Source: Metallibacterium scheffleri (lineage in GTDB: Bacteria; Pseudomonadota; Gammaproteobacteria; Xanthomonadales; Rhodanobacteraceae). From it: 64,000 nt of DNA. A program made the position numbers and the translations under genes. The stretch is from the NCBI RefSeq assembly GCF_002077135.1, contig NZ_LDOS01000001.1, forward strand, positions 322,219 through 386,218, written 5' to 3'. This document shows, one piece after another, positions 32,202 to 41,471 of this stretch. How positions within the stretch are numbered: the stretch's first letter is position 1; every line of letters begins with the position of its first letter. Below the pieces are notes generated by a model. It had not been told where the DNA came from, made no database searches, and worked only from the letters and a program-made list of their open reading frames with translations.

Positions 32202-35084
32202 ATGATCCGTTTGCACCGATTGCTTGTCGTTGGCCTGTTGCTGGGCTGCAGCGGACTCGTCCACGCCCGCGCCGAGCGCGATGGACGGACGGTCACTCCG
32301 GCGCCCGTCCTTGCAGCAGTGCCCACCCTCGCCTACACGCGCTACGTGCTGCCCAACGGGCTGACCCTGGTGGTGCATGAAGACCACAAGGCGCCGGTGG
32401 TGGCGGTGAGCGTGTGGTACCACGTCGGCTCCAAGAACGAGCCGGCCGCGCGCAGCGGCTTCGCGCACCTGTTCGAGCACCTGATGTTCCAGGGCTCGGA
32501 GAACCACAACGACGAATACTTCCGCCCGTTCGAACTGGCCGGCGCCACCGATCAGAACGGCACCACCTGGCTGGACCGCACCAATTATTTCCAGACCGTG
32601 CCCACCACCGCGGTGGACATGGCGCTGTGGATGGAGTCCGACCGCATGGGCCATCTGCTCGGCGCGATCGGCCAGGCGCAGCTCGACGAACAGCGCGGCG
32701 TGGTGCAGAACGAGAAGCGCCAGGGCGAGAACCAGCCCTATGGCCGCGTGTTCACCCTGCTGCAGGCCAACGCCTTCCCGGCCAATCACCCCTACCACCA
32801 CACCACCATCGGCTCGATGGCCGACCTCAACGCCGCCGCGCTGGGCGATGTGAAGAACTGGTTCCGCGAGTATTACGGCGCGGCCAACGCCACCGTGGTG
32901 CTGGCCGGCGACATCACCCCCGCGCAGGCACGCGAAAAAGTGCTGCGCTACTTCGGCGACATCGGTCCCGGCCCGCGCCTCAGCCGTCCGCAGCCGTGGA
33001 CGGCGGCGCGCACGACATCCACGCGCGCGGTGTTCCCCGACAAGGTGCCGCAGACGCGCATCTACCGCGAGTGGAACGCACCCGGCCTGGCCGACGCCGA
33101 CGCCACGCTGCTCGATCTGGCCACCACAGCGCTGGGCGGCGGCAAGGCCTCGCGCCTGTACCAGCGTCTGGTCTACCGGGACAAGCTCGCCGACAGCGTC
33201 AGCATGAGCGTGATGCCGTTCGAGCTGGCCAGCATGGTCATGCTGCAGGTGAGTGTGCGCAAGGGCGCCGACCCGGCCAGGGTCGAGGCCGCGCTCGACG
33301 ACGAGCTGGCCAGATTCCTCGCCACGGGGCCCGACGCCGACGAGCTGGCGCGCGCGCGCACCGAATCGCGCGCCACGTTCATCCGCGGCATCGAGAAAGT
33401 CGGCGGTTTCGGCGGCAAGGCCACGGTGCTGGCCGAGGGTCAGGTGTACCGCAAAAACCCGACCGCTTACCTCGAGGATTTCGCGATGCTGCGCGCGGCC
33501 ACGCCGCAGGCGGTGCGCGGCGCCGCGCAGCGCTGGTTGGGGCAGGGCGATTTCACCCTCGTGGTCGAGCCCGGCAGCGATGTCACCGCCAGCGATGCGG
33601 CCTACGCCAAATTGCAGCGGGGTCTGCCGACGGCTGCCGGCGCGCCCGCGCTCAAGGCCGATGCGGCGGCGGCGTATCGCGCCGTGGCCAGCACGGCCGA
33701 GCGCAAGCACGGCGTGCCCGAGGTCGAGCGCTTCCCCGATCTGGACTTCCCCGCCCTGCAGCGCGCCACGCTGAGCAACGGCATCCCGGTGGTGCTGGCC
33801 GAACGCCACGCCGTACCCGTGGTCAACGTCGAACTGCTGTTCCGCGGCGGCTACGCCAGCGATGGCGGTGCGGGCGAACCCGGTCGCGCCGGCTTCGCCA
33901 TGGCCATGCTCGATGAAGGGACCGCGACGCTGGACTCCATCGCCATCGCCAGGCGCCTCGAGCAGCTCGGCGCGCAGCTCGGCACCAGCGCCGGTCTGGA
34001 CACCACCACCGCATATCTGTCGGCGCTGCAGGATCAGCTGCAGCCATCGCTGGCGCTACTCGCCGACATCGTGCAGCAACCGGCGTTCCGCGACGTCGAC
34101 ATCGAGCGCGTGCGCCAGCAGTGGCTGGCCGGTATCGCGCAGGAAAAGGCGCAGCCCACCGGGCTGGCCCTGCGCATCATGCCGCCACTGCTGTACGGCA
34201 AGGGGCATCCCTACGCCATTCCCTTCAGCGGCACCGGCACCGAGGCCGCGGTGCAGGCGCTCAAGGCCGACGATCTGCGCGCCTACCACGCCGCCGTGGT
34301 ACGCCCGGACAACGTGCAAATCCTGATCGCCGGCGATACCACGCTGGCCGCGATCCTGCCGCGGCTCGAAGCCGCGTTTGGCGGCTGGAAAGTTCCGGCC
34401 ACGCCGCGCCTCGAGCTCAGCGTGCCCGCGGTGGCCACCGCGCAGCGTCCGCGCGTGTTCCTGATGGATCGGCCCGGTGCGCCGCAGACGCTGATCCTGG
34501 CCGGCCTGCTGGCGCCGCCCACGGCCAGTCCCGATTTCCTGGCGATCAATGCCATGAACGAGGTGTTCGGCGGCAGCTTCACTTCGCGCCTGAACATGAA
34601 TCTGCGCGAGGACAAGCACTGGGCCTACGGTGCCGGCACGCTGCTGCGCGACGCGCAAGGCCAGCGTCCGTTCCTGGCCTACGCGCCGGTGCAGACCGAC
34701 AAGACCGCCGAATCGGTGGCCGAGATCCTGCGCGAATCGCAGGCGCTCATCGGCGCGCAGCCGCCCAGCCGCGAGGAGATCAGCAAGGTCAAGCAGAGCG
34801 AGGTGCGCAAGCTGCCCGGCACCTACGAAAGCGCGCGCGCCGTGCTCGGCGCGGTGGCCGGCATCGTGCAGTACGCGCGCCCCGACGATTACGTGCAGAC
34901 GCTGCGCAAGCGCATCGAGGCGCTGAGCGATGCGCAGGTGCAGGCCGCGGCGCGCGCCGTGGTGCAGCCGGCGCACTACACCTGGGTCGTGGTCGGCGAC
35001 TTGAACAAGATCGAGCAGCCGATCCGCGCATTGAACCTCGGCGAGGTGCAGGTGATCGACAGCGAAGGTGCGATCCTGCGCTGA
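32202..35084 (+). CDS. M16-family zinc metallopeptidase (two-domain)
   Basis: A 960-aa exported peptidase. A signal peptide with a possible lipobox (VVGLLLGCSG) precedes the first M16 domain, which has the inverted zinc motif HLFEH (in SGFAHLFEHLMFQG) and the distal glutamate in LDEQRGVVQNEKRQGENQPYG. The second, inactive-type M16 domain starts near FPALQRATLSNGIPVVLAERHAVPVV and has no HxxEH. Pairs of active and inactive halves are the normal pitrilysin-like layout. It should degrade peptides in the periplasm or outer membrane. AGGAGA lies 5 bases before ATG 32202. It stands alone. Confidence 0.92.
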   Translation: MIRLHRLLVVGLLLGCSGLVHARAERDGRTVTPAPVLAAVPTLAYTRYVLPNGLTLVVHEDHKAPVVAVSVWYHVGSKNEPAARSGFAHLFEHLMFQGSENHNDEYFRPFELAGATDQNGTTWLDRTNYFQTVPTTAVDMALWMESDRMGHLLGAIGQAQLDEQRGVVQNEKRQGENQPYGRVFTLLQANAFPANHPYHHTTIGSMADLNAAALGDVKNWFREYYGAANATVVLAGDITPAQAREKVLRYFGDIGPGPRLSRPQPWTAARTTSTRAVFPDKVPQTRIYREWNAPGLADADATLLDLATTALGGGKASRLYQRLVYRDKLADSVSMSVMPFELASMVMLQVSVRKGADPARVEAALDDELARFLATGPDADELARARTESRATFIRGIEKVGGFGGKATVLAEGQVYRKNPTAYLEDFAMLRAATPQAVRGAAQRWLGQGDFTLVVEPGSDVTASDAAYAKLQRGLPTAAGAPALKADAAAAYRAVASTAERKHGVPEVERFPDLDFPALQRATLSNGIPVVLAERHAVPVVNVELLFRGGYASDGGAGEPGRAGFAMAMLDEGTATLDSIAIARRLEQLGAQLGTSAGLDTTTAYLSALQDQLQPSLALLADIVQQPAFRDVDIERVRQQWLAGIAQEKAQPTGLALRIMPPLLYGKGHPYAIPFSGTGTEAAVQALKADDLRAYHAAVVRPDNVQILIAGDTTLAAILPRLEAAFGGWKVPATPRLELSVPAVATAQRPRVFLMDRPGAPQTLILAGLLAPPTASPDFLAINAMNEVFGGSFTSRLNMNLREDKHWAYGAGTLLRDAQGQRPFLAYAPVQTDKTAESVAEILRESQALIGAQPPSREEISKVKQSEVRKLPGTYESARAVLGAVAGIVQYARPDDYVQTLRKRIEALSDAQVQAAARAVVQPAHYTWVVVGDLNKIEQPIRALNLGEVQVIDSEGAILR

Positions 35085-35247
35085 ACGCGGTGCCGGCGGG
35101 CCTGCCGCGGCGCCAATGCAGTCGCTATGCTTGTCGGGCGGAGCGATCCGCCCGATTTTTTGCCCGTCCATCCGGGCCCGCGCGGCTGCAGCACACCACG
35201 ACCGCGTTGCGCCCGCGCCGCCGCCCCGCCCCTGCCCGGAATCCGCC

Positions 35248-35808
35248 ATGCGCGCCACGACTTCGTTGTCCCTCACCGCGACCCTCGCCGCCACGCTGTT
35301 GCTGAGCGGATGCGCCAGCTTCAACGTGCACCTCACGCCTGCCGCGCACGGCGTGGTGGCTGCTTACGTCGACAGCGTGGCCGGCTGCACGCAGGTGGGC
35401 ACGGCAACAGTGTCGGTCAGCGACCACATCGGCCCATTCGCGCGCGACAACCTGACCGTGCGCGACGAGCTGGAAGTCCTGGCCCGCAACGCCGGCGCCG
35501 GACTCAGCGCCAATACGGTCAAGCCGCTGGGACCACCGGTCAACGGCCAGCAGCAGTGGGGCGCCTACCAGTGCTCCGGCAAGCTGCCGCGCGATGTGGG
35601 TACGGGCGCACCCGCCGTCGTGCCCGCAGCGCCTGCGACCCAGCCCGAGCCGCTGCCGCCGACGGGCCCCGCGCAAACCGCGCCGCTGCGCGCCGAGCCG
35701 CTGCAGATCGAAACCGTGCCTGCGCATCCGGCCAGCCCGGCCACGCCCGCCACCGCGCCATGGCCGGCCGCAGGCAGCAGCGTCGGCGCACCCGCGCAGG
35801 ACCGGTAG
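35248..35808 (+). CDS. DUF4156-type small lipoprotein
   Basis: A 186-aa precursor with lipobox LLLSGC and the following ASFNVHLTPAAHGV. Next comes a domain with VAGCTQVGTATVSVSDHIGPFARDNLTVRDELEVLARNAGAGLSANTV and WGAYQCSG, which fits the DUF4156 family. The remaining ~65 residues are a low-complexity Pro/Ala-rich tail of the kind that spans the cell wall. Function unknown; likely anchored to the outer membrane. It is followed by a REP-like element. Confidence 0.7.
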   Translation: MRATTSLSLTATLAATLLLSGCASFNVHLTPAAHGVVAAYVDSVAGCTQVGTATVSVSDHIGPFARDNLTVRDELEVLARNAGAGLSANTVKPLGPPVNGQQQWGAYQCSGKLPRDVGTGAPAVVPAAPATQPEPLPPTGPAQTAPLRAEPLQIETVPAHPASPATPATAPWPAAGSSVGAPAQDR

Positions 35809-35825
35809 CCAGGCCGGCCGCGTCA

Positions 35826-35843
35826 TGCCCGCGTCGGCGGGCA
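35826..35843. repeat. REP-like element, TGCCCGC...GCGGGCA
   Basis: TGCCCGC (35826-35832), loop GTCG, GCGGGCA (35837-35843), flanked by GTCA on the left and TCCAG on the right. The motif belongs to the widespread GTCATxCCCGC-type intergenic repeats; a related copy is at 52513-52530. Confidence 0.6.
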
Positions 35844-35965
35844 TCCAGCGTGGCGCACGACCACGTCCACCGGTTCCCCGGCTCGCGCTGCACGTGCCCA
35901 CGGATGACAGCGGTCGCTGTGACGCCGCGCGACGTTTTGCCCATGGACCCGGGCCCGGGTCGCAC

Positions 35966-36172
35966 TCAGGCATCCAGATCCGGAATCAGCTTGTTTTCCA
36001 GATAACTGATCATGTCCTTGAGCCGCAGCTTGCGTTTTTTCATGCGCGCCAGCGCGAACTGGTCGGCGTGCGCGTCGGCCTGCAGGCGCGCGATGAGCAC
36101 GTCGATATCGCGATGCTCGGTACGCAGCGCAATCAGTTCGCGGGCGATGGCGGCAGGATCGTCGTAGTGCAT
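35966..36172 (-). CDS. YdcH-family (DUF465) small protein
   Basis: A 68-aa, highly charged helical protein: LIALRTEHRDIDVLIARLQADAHADQFALARMKKRKLRLKDMISYLENKLIPDLDA. The LKKxKLxLKDxI pattern is the DUF465/YdcH signature. Its function is unknown; it forms a short coiled coil. It lies alone, divergent from ttcA, and is read from an ATG at 36172. Confidence 0.88.
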   Translation of the reverse strand: MHYDDPAAIARELIALRTEHRDIDVLIARLQADAHADQFALARMKKRKLRLKDMISYLENKLIPDLDA

Positions 36173-36255
36173 GGCGTCGGGTCTTCGCTGCAGTGTAGCG
36201 CCGCGGCGAGGCGCTAGAATGCACGGCCTTCCGCCGTGGCCAGCCGCGCGCCCGC

Positions 36256-37125
36256 ATGTCCAACGATCCCCGCAAACGCGAGCACGAGAGCCAGCGCCTG
36301 GCCAAGCGCCTGCGCCACCAGGTCGGCCAGGCGATCGCCGATTTCAACATGATCGAGGATGGCGACCGGGTGATGGTGTGCCTGTCCGGCGGCAAGGACT
36401 CGCACACGCTGCTGGACGTGTTGCTGTCGTTGCAGGCGCGCGCGCCGGTGCGCTTCGAGCTGGTCGCGGTGAACCTGGACCAGAAGCAACCCGGCTTTCC
36501 CGCCCACGTACTGCCCGATTATCTGGCCGCGCGCGGCGTGCCGTTCACCGTGCTGGAACAGGACACCTACAGCGTGGTCAAGCGCGTGGTGCCCGCGGGC
36601 AGGACGATGTGCGGCCTATGTTCGCGCCTGCGCCGCGGCGCGATTTACCAGCACGCCAGCGCAGCGGGTTTCAACAAGATCGCACTGGGGCACCACCGCG
36701 ATGACATCATCGCCACGTTTTTCCTGAACCTGTTTTTCCAGGGCAGCCTGCGAGCCATGCCGCCCAAGCTGCGCTCGGACGACGGCCAGCACATCGTGAT
36801 CCGCCCTCTGGCCTACGTCGCCGAGGCCGAGATCGCCGAATACGCCGCGCTGCGCGCGTTCCCGATCATCCCGTGCAGCCTGTGCGGTTCGCAGGACAAC
36901 CTGCAGCGCAAGCACGTCCGCGCATTGATGGACGCATGGGAGCGCGAACATCCGGGCCGCCTGGAAAACATCTTTCGCGCGCTGGGCCATGTCGTACCCG
37001 CGCAGCTGGTGGATCGCGATTGGTTCGACTTCGCCGCGCTGGGCGCGCGCGACAACACGCCGGCGCCCGACGCCCACGCCTGGCTGGCCGGCGTGCCCTA
37101 CGCGCTGGCCGACGCCCCGGTCTGA
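36256..37125 (+). CDS. ttcA: tRNA 2-thiocytidine biosynthesis protein TtcA
   Basis: An iron-sulphur, ATP-dependent enzyme that thiolates cytidine 32 of certain tRNAs. The 289-aa protein has the PP-loop [17 protein letters not shown], the cysteine pair [12 protein letters not shown] and the later [12 protein letters not shown] that holds the cluster, plus [33 protein letters not shown]. Length is normal. A TAGAAT -10-like box lies at 36215-36220. rdgC follows 60 bases downstream in the same direction. Confidence 0.97.
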   Translation: MSNDPRKREHESQRLAKRLRHQVGQAIADFNMIEDGDRVMVCLSGGKDSHTLLDVLLSLQARAPVRFELVAVNLDQKQPGFPAHVLPDYLAARGVPFTVLEQDTYSVVKRVVPAGRTMCGLCSRLRRGAIYQHASAAGFNKIALGHHRDDIIATFFLNLFFQGSLRAMPPKLRSDDGQHIVIRPLAYVAEAEIAEYAALRAFPIIPCSLCGSQDNLQRKHVRALMDAWEREHPGRLENIFRALGHVVPAQLVDRDWFDFAALGARDNTPAPDAHAWLAGVPYALADAPV

Positions 37126-37185
37126 GCACGCCGCAGCGCGCGGCCGCCGACGCGGCTGCATTTCCCATTCCTCAGGATTCCACGC

Positions 37186-38103
37186 ATGTTGTTTCGCAAT
37201 CTCAGCCTGTTTCGTTTCTCCCCCGCCGTCGCGGCCACGCTGGGCGAGCTGGAAACCGCGCTCGATGCGCACCGCCTGCGCCCCTGCGGACCGCTGGAAC
37301 TGGCCACGCACGGTTTCGTGTCGCCGTTGGGGCCGCTGCAGGGCGCGCTCACGCGCACGCTGCAGGGCTGCGTGCTGTTCAGCGCCGGCAACGAGGACAA
37401 GCTGCTGCCGGCGGTGGTGATCAATGCGGAACTGGGGCGGCGCATCCAGGCGCGCGCCGGGGAACTGGGCCGGCCGGTGGGCGGGCGCGAGCGCAAGCGC
37501 ATGAAACAGGAGCTCATCGACGAGCTGCTGCCGCGCGCCTTCGCGCGGCCCTCGCAACTGCCCGGCTATCTCGACCTGGCGCAGGGCTGGGCGGTGCTGG
37601 ACACCGCCAGCCGCAAAGCCGCCGAGGCCGCGATCAGCGGCCTGCGCGAGGCACTGGGCAGCTTCCCGGCGCTGCCACTGGCGGCCGAGCGCGCGCCGCG
37701 CCTGGTGATGACCGAGTGGCTCACCGCCCGGCGCCTGCCCGAAGGCCTCGAGCTGGGCGACGAATGCGAGCTGCGCGAGGCCACGGGCAACGCCGGAGCC
37801 ATCGCGCGCTGCCGGCGCCAGGCGCTGGAGGCCGACGAGGTACAGGAACACCTGCGCGCCGGCAAGCAGGTGACGCAACTGGGCCTGGTGTTCGATGGCC
37901 GCCTCGCCTTCGTGCTGGGCGAGGATCTGGTGCTGCGCAGGCTGAAGTTCCTCGACGTGATCCAGGAAGAGCTCAACCAGCAGGCGCCGGACTCGGTCGA
38001 GGCCGAGCTGGATGCACGATTTGCGCTGATGGCACTTGAACTTCGGCGCGTGTTCGACAAACTGGACACATGGTTCGGCTTGCCCCGGCCGCAGGACGCC
38101 TGA
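37186..38103 (+). CDS. rdgC: Recombination-associated protein RdgC
   Basis: A 305-aa ring-forming DNA-binding protein that modulates RecA. It begins MLFRNLSLFRFSPAVAATLGELETAL, continues with GFVSPLG, FSAGNEDKLLPAVVINAELGRR, RKRMKQELIDELLPRAFAR and LDTASRKAAEAAISGLREALG, and ends IQEELNQQAPDSVEAELDARFALMALELRRVF. All are family positions. AGGA precedes the start at suitable distance. Normal length. It probably shares a transcript with ttcA and the metallopeptidase gene that starts 28 bases later. Confidence 0.96.
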   Translation: MLFRNLSLFRFSPAVAATLGELETALDAHRLRPCGPLELATHGFVSPLGPLQGALTRTLQGCVLFSAGNEDKLLPAVVINAELGRRIQARAGELGRPVGGRERKRMKQELIDELLPRAFARPSQLPGYLDLAQGWAVLDTASRKAAEAAISGLREALGSFPALPLAAERAPRLVMTEWLTARRLPEGLELGDECELREATGNAGAIARCRRQALEADEVQEHLRAGKQVTQLGLVFDGRLAFVLGEDLVLRRLKFLDVIQEELNQQAPDSVEAELDARFALMALELRRVFDKLDTWFGLPRPQDA

Positions 38104-38131
38104 GCGCCTGCGCCGGAGCGCGGAGACAGCG

Positions 38132-38896
38132 ATGCCGGCAATGCAGCAAGACTGGTTCGAGGTGGCCGCACCCGGCGGCATGTTGCGCTTGCGCCGCGCG
38201 GTGCATCCGCGTGCGCGGCGGCTGCGCCTGAGCGTGGATATCAATGGCGCGCGCCTGACCTGGCCACCGGGCACGCAACCTGCGCAGGCGCAGGCTTTCG
38301 TGCGCCAGCACGCCGCCTGGTTGCGGCAAAAACTCAGCGAGCTGCATCTCGACGAAATCGTGCCGGCGCTGCGCGTCGGCCATCCGGATCAATTGCACTT
38401 GCGCGGCGAAAGCCTGCACCTGCGCTGGCGCGAGGGCCGTTTCCCGGCGCTGGTGCACGCGCCCGGCAACGTGCAGCTGCAACTGCCGGCGCACGGCGCG
38501 CGACCGCTGGCGCTGGCGCACGGCCTGCTGCGCGGCTTCCTGGAATCCGAACTGCGCCGCGATGCGGCGCGTGCGCTGAACACGCTGGTACCGCATCTCG
38601 GCCTGGCGCCGAACGCGCTGCAGGTACGCCCGCTGAAAAGCCTGTGGGGCAGCCTGGATACGCGCGACCGCATCACCCTCGACCTGGCGCTGGCGCTGGC
38701 GCCACCGGCGGTGGCGCGCTATGTGGTCGCGCACGAACTGGCGCACCTGCGCGTGCGCAACCACAGCGCGCGTTTCTGGGCGCAGGTGCAGGCGCTGGAT
38801 CGCGACTTCGCGCAGCAGCGCGAATGGCTGCGCGAGCACGGCGCGCAGCTCAAGCTGGAGTTGATGCGCCTGATCGGCACGCCGGCGCGTGGCTAG
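38132..38896 (+). CDS. YgjP-like (DUF45) metal-dependent hydrolase
   Basis: A 254-aa protein of the YgjP/WLM-like family. The N-terminal beta-rich domain (RRAVHPRARRLRLSVDINGARLTWPPG) is typical, followed by LKSLWGSLDTRDRITLDLALALAPPAVARYVVAHELAHLRVRNHSARFWAQV. The HELAH motif plus the downstream histidine in NHSARFW form the zinc site. The substrate is unknown. GGAG upstream supports ATG 38132, although the frame is open to 38036 inside rdgC. Likely the last gene of the ttcA-rdgC unit. Confidence 0.87.
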   Translation: MPAMQQDWFEVAAPGGMLRLRRAVHPRARRLRLSVDINGARLTWPPGTQPAQAQAFVRQHAAWLRQKLSELHLDEIVPALRVGHPDQLHLRGESLHLRWREGRFPALVHAPGNVQLQLPAHGARPLALAHGLLRGFLESELRRDAARALNTLVPHLGLAPNALQVRPLKSLWGSLDTRDRITLDLALALAPPAVARYVVAHELAHLRVRNHSARFWAQVQALDRDFAQQREWLREHGAQLKLELMRLIGTPARG

Positions 38897-38992
38897 CGCG
38901 AGTGGCACGAATCTGTGTCAGGCTGCGCGCACCGAGGCTTTTAGACCGTACACGCACTAGCGTAGTCAGCCGCCTCACTCGTTGGCGCCCGC

Positions 38993-40468
38993 ATGAACGC
39001 TTTTCTCCGGCCCGGATCGCACGCGCGCGCCACCGCGCCTGCTGCGGTGGCGGCCATGGATATCGACCTGCCCGCAGGGGTGCGTGCCATGCAGTCCGAA
39101 ACACTGGCCACGCTGCGTCTGGCGCTGGAGCTCTACCAGCAACCGCAGCGCGCCGTGGCGCTGCGCCGCGCGGCATTGCCGCATGCCGAGTTCGACCTGC
39201 TGCTGCACTGCGCGGCCGGCACGGTGGAGTTGCAGGAAGTCGCCGCGGTATTGCGCACGCCGCCGCAGACCCTGCAATCAGCACTGGATTTCTATCTCGT
39301 GCAGGTGTTGTTCGTGCCGGCGGCCAGCGCCTGGCGCGTGCTGGGCCTGCAGGCCGGCGCCGATGCGCGCCAGGTGCGCGAACACGCCCGGCTGATGCTG
39401 CTGTGGCTGGCACGTACGCGCGCGCGCAACCCGCTGGCAACGCTGCACACAGACCAGGTACGGCGCGCGCAGCATGAAACGCTGCGTGAATTGCAGCCCG
39501 GCGCGCGCGCAGCGCGCATGCCCACGCCCGCGCTGCAGCCGGGGCGCGTACAGCAGGCACGTGCGGCGCTGCGGCCGACGCACACCGGCATGCAGGCCCT
39601 GCGCTTGCTCGTACTGGCGCTGATCGGCGTGGCGCTGGCGCTGGGCTTGCTGTGGTTGTCGCGGCAATGGCACGGCGCCGCGCCGCGCGAGACATCCGCC
39701 GCGCTGGCGCCAGGCTTGGCGTGGCCCGCCGCACTGCCGCTGGCACCGCCGCGCGTGCCCATCGCCCTGCCGGCGCTGACGCGGGGGATCGAGCTCCCGG
39801 CCATGCGTTTGCAGGCTGCGCCCATGCCGCAAGCGTCGGCCGTGCGCGTGCCGGAGGCCGGGACGATCACCCCGCTGGCGGTGGCGTGGCGGCCGTTGCG
39901 CCCGTCGCCAGCGCTGCCCGTGCGCGCTGCGCAGGTGCGCGTCGCACCGCTGCGCATGCTGCGACCCGCATTGCCGGGCCTGCACTTGCCGATCCCGTCC
40001 GTGGCGGCACCGACGCCGCGACTCGCGTCGGCATCCCTGCCGGTGCTGGAAGCGGTAGCGGCACCCACGGCCAACACCGCCGCCATCGCCAGATTGCTGC
40101 GCGCGTTTAGCGACAGCTATGCGCGCGGCAACCTGCCCGGCTTCATGGCCCTGTTCGCGCCGCAGGTGCGCGAGGGACCGCGCGATTTCGCCGCGCTGCG
40201 CGCGACCTACGCGCGCCTGTTCGCCGGCAGCGCAGCGCGCAGTTTGCGTCTCAGCGACGTGCGCATCGCGCCGGCCGGCAGCGCCCGTGCGCGGGTGCTG
40301 TTGCGCTACGAGGCACGCATACTGGAGCATGGCGCCGCCACTCCCGCGCTGTATCGTGGCGCGCTGGCACTGGACATGCAAAGCACGCATGGCGCCTGGC
40401 GCATCATCGGCCTGCAACGCCTGGCTGCGCCCGCTGCAGCCGCCGCGTCAGCGGCACGCAGCGAATGA
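38993..40468 (+). CDS. Membrane protein with degenerate J-like N-domain and NTF2/SnoaL-like C-domain
   Basis: A 491-aa protein without a signal peptide. Residues ~35-160 are helical and include ASAWRVLGLQAGADARQVREHARLMLLWL (112-139), which echoes a J-domain but lacks the HPD tripeptide. A proline/arginine linker leads to one transmembrane helix (residues 202-222). A long Pro/Ala/Arg-rich segment (~225-355) then precedes a C-terminal domain (IARLLRAFSDSYARGNLPGFMALFAPQVREGPRDFAALRATYARLFAGS... YEARILEH) with the look of NTF2/SnoaL-like folds. Domains appear cytoplasmic and periplasmic respectively. I do not know a characterised homologue; similar architectures occur near exopolysaccharide genes in Xanthomonadales. 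The start is uncertain, ATG 39058 being an alternative. Confidence 0.6.
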   Translation: MNAFLRPGSHARATAPAAVAAMDIDLPAGVRAMQSETLATLRLALELYQQPQRAVALRRAALPHAEFDLLLHCAAGTVELQEVAAVLRTPPQTLQSALDFYLVQVLFVPAASAWRVLGLQAGADARQVREHARLMLLWLARTRARNPLATLHTDQVRRAQHETLRELQPGARAARMPTPALQPGRVQQARAALRPTHTGMQALRLLVLALIGVALALGLLWLSRQWHGAAPRETSAALAPGLAWPAALPLAPPRVPIALPALTRGIELPAMRLQAAPMPQASAVRVPEAGTITPLAVAWRPLRPSPALPVRAAQVRVAPLRMLRPALPGLHLPIPSVAAPTPRLASASLPVLEAVAAPTANTAAIARLLRAFSDSYARGNLPGFMALFAPQVREGPRDFAALRATYARLFAGSAARSLRLSDVRIAPAGSARARVLLRYEARILEHGAATPALYRGALALDMQSTHGAWRIIGLQRLAAPAAAAASAARSE

Positions 40469-40481
40469 GCCAGGCCCGCAC

Positions 40482-41471
40482 TCAGCCGCCGGTGGCGGGC
40501 AGCAGATAGAACTGCGTCAGCACCTGCGCGGTTTCCTGCGGTTGCTCGACGTTGGGCATGTGATTGCAGCCACCGAGTTCGGTCATGCTGATCTGCGGCG
40601 TGGCGCTGAGGCCCTGGCGCAGCGCCGCCATGGCGCTGGGCGGAACCACCTGATCGTCCTTGCACCACAGCCCCAGCACCGGCATGGTCAGCTTGGGCAG
40701 CACCGGCACCAGCGCGGTGGCGTCCGTGGGCGTGCGCAGGCGCGCGAACACGCCTTCGAGAAAGGCGCGACGCGATTTGTTTTCGGCGACCAGTGCATCG
40801 GCCAGGCGCGGCAGCAGATACGGCGGATGCACGAACACCAGTGCCAGCAACTTGCGCAGCCCGGCGCGATCGTCGAACACGAACGGGTCCTGCCCGGCCA
40901 ACATCGCGCGCGCCAGCGGCGTCGGCGGATAGGGCAGGCCCGCCGAGTCCACCAGCGCCAGCCCGAACACCTGCTGCGGATGCGCCGCCGCGTAAACCCC
41001 GGCGATGGCGCCGCCCAGCGAATGCCCGACCAGACCGAAGTGCTTGAGCCCCAACGCACCGACGAAACCCGCCAGCAGCCGTGCCTCGCCATGGATGCCG
41101 CCCGCGCTGGCGGGCACGGACGAGGAACTGCCGTAGCCGGGCAGGTCGGGAATGATCACGTGGAAGTCGCGCGCGAGGAACTTGGCCGTCGGCACCCAAT
41201 TCTGGCGCGAGCCGCCGAAACCGTGCAACAACACCAGCGTCGGGCCATGGCCACCTTCGTAGTACGCCCAGCGCACGCCGTCGACCTCGACACTGCGGCT
41301 GTGCAGGTTGGCGTCCCAGGCATGCAAGGTGTAACCCGCGCGCAGCAGCCATTGCGGCGCGAAAAAATACACGCCCAGCAGCACCAGCAGCAGCACGCCA
41401 ATCAGCGCGCCGAGCCGACGCAGTCGGCGCAGGAACATGAACTTGAAGCCGGAGCGTGGCGTGGATGTCAT
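40482..41471 (-). CDS. Membrane-anchored alpha/beta-hydrolase
   Basis: A 329-aa protein with one N-terminal membrane helix (LGALIGVLLLVLLGVYFFAP) and an alpha/beta-hydrolase fold: oxyanion loop LLHGFGGSRQNW, nucleophile elbow GLVGHSLGGAIAG, acid in LWCKDDQVVPP and histidine in LGGCNHMPNVEQP. The triad Ser-Asp-His is complete. Substrate unknown; relatives include lipases and C-C hydrolases. Its ATG overlaps the stop of the upstream M1 aminopeptidase gene (ATGA), so the two are translationally coupled. Confidence 0.88.
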   Translation of the reverse strand: MTSTPRSGFKFMFLRRLRRLGALIGVLLLVLLGVYFFAPQWLLRAGYTLHAWDANLHSRSVEVDGVRWAYYEGGHGPTLVLLHGFGGSRQNWVPTAKFLARDFHVIIPDLPGYGSSSSVPASAGGIHGEARLLAGFVGALGLKHFGLVGHSLGGAIAGVYAAAHPQQVFGLALVDSAGLPYPPTPLARAMLAGQDPFVFDDRAGLRKLLALVFVHPPYLLPRLADALVAENKSRRAFLEGVFARLRTPTDATALVPVLPKLTMPVLGLWCKDDQVVPPSAMAALRQGLSATPQISMTELGGCNHMPNVEQPQETAQVLTQFYLLPATGG

